Shown here: positions 25,023-26,425 of the stretch, piece after piece
How positions within the stretch are numbered: the first letter of the stretch is position 1
Layout of the letters: each line of letters starts with the position of its first letter
NCBI GenBank assembly: GCA_001970955.1
Contig: MPUH01001007.1
Location: 1-26,425, forward strand
Direction of reading: 5' to 3'
Length of the DNA: 26,425 nucleotides
Source: Stentor coeruleus
Taxonomy: Eukaryota; Ciliophora; Heterotrichea; Heterotrichida; Stentoridae
The notes under the pieces: generated by a model
Seen by the model: only the letters and a program-made list of their open reading frames with translations
Told to the model about the DNA's origin: nothing
Database searches by the model: none
Translations under genes and position numbers: made by a program

Positions 25023-26315
25023 TTATTTTCTCTCTAGTCTATTAAGGCCTTGAGGATTATTTTGTCTTCTAATGCTAGAGACTAATCTTTTTTTAATTTC
25101 TTCAGCAGCCAATTTTTGATAGTGTTCAGGTGAATGCTTTTCATAACCTACTTCTATTCTTCTCTTTGCGGGCCTTTTATTTATAACTTTGACAGGGACA
25201 ATTTTTTCTACCTGCTGTGGCTTCATTTGACCCGTTAAACTTGCAACAAAAAATGACTGTGGAAGTTTCATTGGTTTTTCATCTTTCCAGCCTACAATTT
25301 TAGTAGTTTCATAATTATCTGTAATTTGTTTGGATTTCATTACTTGATACGGTATTGAATGAGTATCCTTGAAAAAAATACCAGTCTTATATTCGTGAAA
25401 TCTAGTTTCATACTCTATAACATCTCGAGTTATTGGCACATTAATTTTTTCTAATATAGGTATTTTTTGGCCCGGCATTGGTATTTGATTATCATAAAGA
25501 ATTCTAGCTTTTTCATTTTTTTCATTCTTGCTTAATGGAACCCATTCAGTTTCTGTAATTTTTTTTTCTTCTATAGTTTCTATAAGCTCTTCATAATCTA
25601 TTTCTTCTACTTTTGTAGCATATCTATCTGGATCATTGCTTTTTAGCTCTTCAGCAAGTTTATTCAGATCTTCTAGCAATTGTTCCATTTCATGTACAGC
25701 ATATGGTCTTAATCCTAATATCCTATCTCCGAGGTTCCGAAAGTTGAGAATTCATTTTTTCTTCTGAAACTTTATGATCTTCACAATTATTCTCCCATTT
25801 CATTGTTTGAATTCTCAATACTTGAGCCATTGACTGAATTACAGGTTCTATTTTTGCAATCTCTTTAGGAAAAAGACGATCCCACCATGTTGTTAAAATG
25901 ATTGATGATTCTCTAACTGCTTCACCAAAATTTTCAATAGCACTTGTGACTGTATGATTTATTTTTCTCGAACAATCTCTAACTGAATCAAATAAAAAAA
26001 ATCCGTTTATATAATCTATTCGATTATCAAGCAGCACATTTTGTATTTCAAGAAATATTTCTTCTTTGCTAATACGCAATCCGGAACCAAAAGGGCCTGG
26101 AACATCAAAAATTTGAATACGGTCGAATCCTTGTACATCATTAGGAAATAATTGAAGAATTGTATTTAATGAATAGCATTTAACATTCAAAGCCACAGAT
26201 TCCCAGAACCATCTCCTACTTGAGCTTGATGTTCTACGCCTGAAAGTTTTAGTAAATTATTGATAAATATGCTTTTCCCGAATTGAGATGGCCCAAAAAC
26301 CATGAGTGTTGCGAT
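25023..26315 (-). pseudogene. Broken paralogue of the AIG1-like GTPase
   Basis: Three frame pieces together match the layout of the intact GTPase. Piece one (about 26315-26187) carries the P-loop GPSQFGKS followed by INNLL. Piece two (26196-25723) carries LFPND, DVPGPFG, LRIS and a degenerate G4, TTWWD. Piece three (25023 to about 25750) carries the C-terminal Val/Pro/Tyr-rich domain and ends in a similar charged helix. There are apparent lesions. ATC-GCA-ACA replaces the expected ATG start. One base seems missing near 26197-26205. One extra T seems present at 25740-25742, since without it the frame gives Q-L-R-N-L, as in the intact copy at residues 184-188. No 15- or 16-nt intron explains the breaks. 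Sequencing error near the window end is the main alternative. Confidence 0.7.
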
Positions 26316-26425
26316 TTTTGGTTTTCTATTTACTTCTATTTATATACTCTGGGCCAAAATAATTCTAAGTTATAATAAAATCTTCAAAAATTTTTAGAAA
26401 TTTGTATACAAAAATTTTCTAGACA
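26316..26425. other. Window end, AT-rich, no gene seen
   Basis: This is the 5' flank of the broken GTPase copy. On the - strand a 15-nt GT-AG string (GTATATAAATAGAAG) lies just upstream of the P-loop frame. It does not connect to an upstream frame with an ATG, so it is not called an intron. No telomeric repeat is visible at the edge. Confidence 0.4.

Noticed and set aside
25023..25688. A separate 221-aa gene starting at ATG 25688
   Set aside because: The frame stays open upstream of that ATG and aligns with the middle of the intact GTPase, so it is the tail of the broken paralogue.
1..26425. Blepharisma-type code (TGA as Trp)
   Set aside because: All long frames use TGG for Trp and stay open in the standard code. 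TGA appears in frame only at the Sec site and in one broken frame.
1..26425. tRNA genes, rRNA genes or CRISPR arrays
   Set aside because: I scanned for B-box-like and acceptor-stem patterns and for regularly spaced repeats and found none. A tRNAscan or Infernal run would settle it.

Overview
The window looks like macronuclear DNA of a heterotrich ciliate, most likely Stentor or a close relative. The sequence is very AT-rich and genes are short, dense and on both strands. TAA and TAG are the normal stops, and tryptophan is TGG throughout the long frames, which argues against the Blepharisma code. One gene carries a 15-nt GT-AG intron, the tiny intron size known from heterotrichs. The species call is inference.

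Left and centre (about 1-20,000) form an ordinary gene array. On + are ribosomal stalk protein P2 (769-1119), a CFAP74-like ciliary central-apparatus protein (5703-8822), an Alba-domain protein (9207-9518), a small unknown (10400-10861), a reduced acyl-CoA-synthetase-like protein with the 15-nt intron (11425-12375) and a Cys-rich multi-RING-like protein (14740-16152). On - are basic or coiled-coil unknowns (1615-2304, 3318-4133, 4148-4642, 17255-18535, 19285-19854) and a membrane-anchored aspartic protease (12497-13834). Spacers and gene ends here show a polar skew: C-rich before a gene and G-rich after it, read in the gene's own direction. TATAA sits close to many start codons.

The best hidden gene is at 16889-17239 (-). 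It is a small single-pass membrane protein whose conventional frame ends Gly-Gly-TGA. TGA is used as a terminator nowhere else among the gene calls. Reading it as selenocysteine gives the selenoprotein S/K-type tail S-S-G-G-U-S followed by TAA. A stem-loop with SECIS features lies just downstream at 16822-16871. This gene and its upstream neighbour are only 15 nt apart, and another tandem pair is 14 nt apart.

Right third (about 20,000-26,425) differs. It lacks the polar skew and holds three of the four N characters, two of them between near-identical copies that look like unmerged assembly overlaps. All the recognisable genes there are on -: a protein joining an apolipoprotein-L-like membrane module to two ricin-type beta-trefoil lectin domains (20834-22525), an AIG1/GIMAP-like GTPase with a tyrosine- and valine-rich tail (23703-24941), and a broken paralogue of that GTPase (25023-26315). 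A lectin/membrane-insertion protein beside GTPases is a plausible accessory recognition or defence locus, but that role is inference from domains and position only.
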